Assembly (NCBI RefSeq): GCF_000422865.1
Contig: NZ_KE383937.1
Span: 73,284 to 137,283, forward strand
Source of the DNA: Oceanospirillum maris DSM 6286
GTDB taxonomy: Bacteria; Pseudomonadota; Gammaproteobacteria; Pseudomonadales; Halomonadaceae
Direction: 5' to 3'
Length of the DNA stretch: 64,000 nucleotides
Positions 61,420 through 64,000 of the stretch are shown in pieces; positions within the stretch are counted from its first letter, which is position 1; each line of letters opens with the position of its first letter. Under the pieces are notes generated by a model. It saw nothing but the letters and a program-made list of their open reading frames with translations. It ran no database searches and was not told the origin of the DNA. The position numbers were made by a program, and so were the translations under genes.

Positions 61420-61749
61420 AGCAGCTCTCGTCAGCAGTTTATCTGAATCAGGTGGCTTAATCGGTGATGCATGGGATGGTGTAACAGGATGAGCATCATA
61501 GGGGAATCTGAGAAACAAGCCAGTGCTTACCGGGATTAACCGGAAGCTGTGGCCTGTAAAAATTAATCAGAGATTTTTTTACTGCTAAGACTTTTGGTTA
61601 AAGCTCGCTTCTGTATAATGCAGCGCCAGCGAAGCCGTTTGTTTATCGAATGATGTTAAGGTCAGCCTGTTATTGGTTAAGTCAGTCCGCTATTGGTTTT
61701 TTCAAAACGGATATTAACGTCCTCAAAAATAAAGGCTTCAAAAAATTTA

Positions 61750-61782
61750 CTTGGGTTCCCTCACCCCAATCAATAAAAAGGT
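61750..61782 (+). promoter_or_regulatory. preQ1-I riboswitch controlling yhhQ
   Basis: P1 stem TTGGG (61751-61755) with CCCAA (61765-61769); loop TTCCCTCAC, which keeps the family's TTC...CAC ends; then an A-rich tail TCAATAAAAAGG. Loop CCT (61759-61761) can pair with AGG (61779-61781) to form the P2 pseudoknot. That AGG is part of the ribosome site AAGG of yhhQ, whose ATG is eight bases on, so ligand binding should block translation. The downstream gene is the queuosine-precursor transporter, a known target. Confidence 0.82.
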
Positions 61783-61789
61783 ATCACTG

Positions 61790-62458
61790 ATGAGTGCATT
61801 CACACCTGCTCAACAGCGCAAAGCGCTGACCTATTTGGTGGCTTTTCACCTACTGATTATTACCTCAAGCAACTATCTTGTGCAGTTGCCTTTTACTTTA
61901 TTCGGTTTTCATACCACTTGGGGCGCTCTAAGCTTTCCATTTATCTTTTTGGCAACCGATTTAACCGTACGTATTTTAGGCGCCGCTGCGGCCCGAAAAA
62001 TCATCTTTAAAGTGATGCTACCGGCGTTGGTTGTCTCCTACGTGCTATCGGTACTCTTCTTTGAAGGCGCGTATCAAGGCCTTGGCCAGCTGAGTGAATT
62101 TAATCTCTTTGTTGCTCGAATCGCCATCGCCAGCTTTATGGCTTATGTCTTAGGGCAAATTCTAGACGTACAGGTCTTTAATCGACTGCGCCAAACCGGC
62201 CCGTGGTGGATCGCTCCAACCTTATCTACCGTTGTGGGTAACGCCCTAGATACACTCGCCTTCTTCTCCATTGCCTTTTATAAAAGCCCAGATGCTTTTA
62301 TGGCCGCCAACTGGGTAGAGATCGCAACCTTAGACTATCTGTTTAAAATAGTGATTTCCCTTTTGCTCTTTGTTCCTCTGTACGGCGTACTGCTTAACAC
62401 CCTAAGCCGCAGACTGACACAGCTCAACAGCCCGTTGAAGACACAGGAAGCGCTTTAG
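61790..62458 (+). CDS. yhhQ: Queuosine precursor transporter YhhQ
   Basis: 222-residue inner-membrane protein of the VUT/QueT-like family with about six helices that imports queuosine precursors preQ0 and preQ1. Conserved stretches: FHLLIITSSNYLVQLPF, FPFIFLATDLTVRILGAAAARKIIF and GPWWIAPTLSTVVGNALDTLAFFSIAF. Start at ATG 61790, placed just after the preQ1 riboswitch; an open frame from 61751 would read through the riboswitch and is rejected. A candidate -10 TATAAT lies at 61614-61619. Confidence 0.93.
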   Translation: MSAFTPAQQRKALTYLVAFHLLIITSSNYLVQLPFTLFGFHTTWGALSFPFIFLATDLTVRILGAAAARKIIFKVMLPALVVSYVLSVLFFEGAYQGLGQLSEFNLFVARIAIASFMAYVLGQILDVQVFNRLRQTGPWWIAPTLSTVVGNALDTLAFFSIAFYKSPDAFMAANWVEIATLDYLFKIVISLLLFVPLYGVLLNTLSRRLTQLNSPLKTQEAL

Positions 62459-62507
62459 CTTTAACTTTTTCTTATTTTGATCTTTTCTAATTTTGTGTGC
62501 TTCGATA

Positions 62508-62546
62508 GTATTAGGTGTTTCTAATTATAAAACACCTGACTAATAC
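62508..62546 (+). other. Inverted repeat in the leader of the DUF3365 gene
   Basis: GTATTAG-GTGTTT (62508-62520) pairs with AAACACC (62530-62536) and CTAATAC (62540-62546), leaving a 3-base TGA bulge. It lies 30 bases before the next start and lacks a T run. It may be a leader structure or operator. Confidence 0.45.
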
Positions 62547-62575
62547 CTTATACCTTACCGAGATTAGAGCACATC

Positions 62576-63157
62576 ATGAATAAATTACTCACAACCCTAG
62601 CGTTATTACCTGTCTTATCGACCTCCTCCTTTGTGTTGGCTGCTGATGCACAAACACCGGCTGAACTAAAAGCCGAAGCTAAAACGGTGATTCAAACACT
62701 GGCAAAAAATTTGATGGGCGAGCTTAAAACCACGGCACAAAAAGAAGGATTGCCTGCGGCGATTGAAGTTTGTAACACAAAAGCTATACCGATGACGGAT
62801 GATGTTTCTGGTATGAAGGGCTGGCAAATCAGTCGTACTAGTCTAAAGCTGCGTAATCCACAAAACGCCCCAGATGCTTGGGAGCGCAAAGTGTTAGAGC
62901 AGTTTGCTGGACAGGCAACTCAGGGAGCTGATCTGAAAGCGCTAGCTTATTCAGAGGTGATCACGGATAACAGTGGCCAGAAAAAGTTGCGTTTGATGAA
63001 GGCTATTCCGGTGGCAGAGCAGTGCCTTGCCTGTCATGGCAGTGAGTTGAAACCAGCGGTTAGCCAGAAGTTACAAGCACTTTACCCCCATGATAATGCG
63101 AAAGGCTTTAAAGCGGGAGATTTGCGCGGAGCCTTCTCGCTTGAGAAAGCGTTGTAA
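62576..63157 (+). CDS. DUF3365 (Tll0287-like) c-type haem protein
   Basis: 193-residue periplasmic protein with a signal peptide (ALLPVLSTSSFVLAADA) and a DUF3365 domain: AIEVCNTKAIPMTDDVSG, GWQISRTSLKLRNPQNAPDAWE, and a single haem site CLACHG (about residues 147-152). C-terminal DLRGAFSLEKAL is also typical. The haem suggests redox or gas sensing, or electron transfer. It stands alone with its own leader hairpin. Confidence 0.88.
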   Translation: MNKLLTTLALLPVLSTSSFVLAADAQTPAELKAEAKTVIQTLAKNLMGELKTTAQKEGLPAAIEVCNTKAIPMTDDVSGMKGWQISRTSLKLRNPQNAPDAWERKVLEQFAGQATQGADLKALAYSEVITDNSGQKKLRLMKAIPVAEQCLACHGSELKPAVSQKLQALYPHDNAKGFKAGDLRGAFSLEKAL

Positions 63158-63355
63158 GGTGTTATGCCAGACTAGGGATGGTCTTGGCATGAGTAGGACG
63201 GTCTCAGTATAGATAGTTGCCGAGCAATCTGTTGTATTTTGTAAGATTTCCCCATGGTTTTTTATCTTTTCTCGTTATGAATATAAATTCACCAATGCTA
63301 AAATTGGCTCATTTTTCTATCACATAATGATTATGTTCGCGAAAAAAGGTCTTTT

Positions 63356-64000
63356 ATGGCGTTATCTCAGCAATATTGTCCCTATTGCCACCAGAATACT
63401 TTGGCGGTAGTCCAGACAAGTGACAATATGCATTTTTTAGGTTGTGATAGTTGTCATGCTCGGGGGCCTACTGTGCCTCTACCTATTGCCCCCCTCGTTG
63501 TGGCCCCTCCTACGATATTACCCCACCTGTCAGATGAGAGTCTGCTGCGTACCGTTATTGATGAATCGCCTGATATCATTTTGATGAAAAATTATGAGGG
63601 TGACTTTTTACTCTGTAACAGCGCCCTTGCACGTCTTTATGATTCAACACCAGAGCAGATGATTGGTAAATCTGATGCTGATTTTAATCCTGATACCGAG
63701 CAAGTTAAGTTTTACAAAGAGAATATTCAGGCCATTATTCGAGCAGGTAAGGTTGAAGTGGTTGAAGAAACATCCACCGACAATAGTACGGGTGAGGTGC
63801 GTTATTTCCAATCGATCAAAAAACCGATAAAAGCGCCTAATGGCCAAGATAGAATTCTTGTTATTGCCCATGATATTACCGAGCTAAAACGAGCGTACCA
63901 AGTTATCGAAGAGAAAGAAAAACGTTACGCTTATGCTATGGAGGCAGCTGGTGAAGGTATTTGGGATTGGGATATGGCGGCTAATACCGTACACCACAAT
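63356..64000 (+). CDS. PAS-domain sensor protein with N-terminal zinc-ribbon-like motif (partial)
   Basis: 215 codons from ATG 63356 are open to the window edge. An N-terminal CPYC...CDSC pair (about residues 8-35) resembles a zinc ribbon. A Pro-rich linker follows, then a PAS domain (about 65-185: VIDESPDIILMKNYEGDFLLCNSALARLY, GKSDADFNPD, FQSIKKPIKAPNGQ, VIAHDITELKRAY) and the start of a second PAS (YAMEAAGEGIWDWDM). GAAAAAAGG lies upstream. Such N-termini usually precede GGDEF, EAL or kinase domains, which would lie beyond the window. Confidence 0.8.
   Translation, partial: MALSQQYCPYCHQNTLAVVQTSDNMHFLGCDSCHARGPTVPLPIAPLVVAPPTILPHLSDESLLRTVIDESPDIILMKNYEGDFLLCNSALARLYDSTPEQMIGKSDADFNPDTEQVKFYKENIQAIIRAGKVEVVEETSTDNSTGEVRYFQSIKKPIKAPNGQDRILVIAHDITELKRAYQVIEEKEKRYAYAMEAAGEGIWDWDMAANTVHHN

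Overview
The window looks like chromosome of a marine gammaproteobacterium of the Oceanospirillales type (Amphritea, Neptunomonas or Marinobacterium relatives). That is an inference from the overall protein character and gene content (NAD kinase, GlpG-type rhomboid, PepN, SlyD, YeaC, YhhQ, DUF2797); no rRNA, tRNA or CRISPR array was seen. The gene lists below come from translated motifs, start-site signals and gene order; no database search was possible.

Layout. 0-3.6 kb: cobalamin nucleotide-loop genes cobT-cobS-cobC and a class II aldolase-like gene. 3.6-5.2 kb: a metal-efflux permease with a ZntR-like MerR regulator and a clear MerR-type operator. 5.3-19 kb: housekeeping and signalling genes (beta-barrel protein, LysE exporter, nadK, metallophosphoesterase, glpG, yeaC, DUF2797, a GGDEF-EAL protein, pepN, slyD, an Aer-like receptor). 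19-38 kb: a large phosphonate locus. It holds a GntR/UTRA regulator, a 2-aminoethylphosphonate (AEP) ABC transporter, phnW (interrupted by one extra A in a homopolymer), phnX, a DMT-family transporter, a LysR regulator and a complete C-P lyase operon phnGHIJKLMNP. Two Pho-box-like sites and three copies of an ATCTGG-N6-CCAGAT palindrome mark the AEP part. An AT-rich HipA-kinase/HIRAN pair sits inside the locus, and a 164-bp MITE-like element lies in front of phnG.

38.7-43.7 kb: the most striking region. A complete type II CBASS anti-phage operon (patatin phospholipase CapV, DncV-like nucleotidyltransferase, Cap2 E1-E2 fusion, Cap3 JAMM protease) is enclosed by Tn7-like transposon ends. Both tips are TGT/ACA, both carry several about 19-bp repeats, and the element is flanked by a perfect 5-bp duplication TTTGA. 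No transposase gene lies inside the 5,019-bp element, so it appears to be a cargo-only, non-autonomous Tn7-like island. Its repeats resemble the TnsB sites of CRISPR-associated (I-F3) Tn7-like transposons.

43.7-58.4 kb: a glyoxalase-II-like hydrolase, a two-component system, then a metal-acquisition locus. This locus has a Fur-like box, PepSY/DUF2271/DUF4198 accessory proteins, a cluster A-I metal ABC transporter, a degenerate second binding-protein-like protein, and a divergent gene for an OprC-type TonB-dependent copper receptor with its CxxxM and HxM ligands. 58.6-64 kb: a LysR regulator, an ABC exporter, yhhQ preceded by a preQ1-I riboswitch whose pseudoknot would cover the ribosome binding site, a DUF3365 haem protein, and the start of a PAS sensor protein cut by the window edge.
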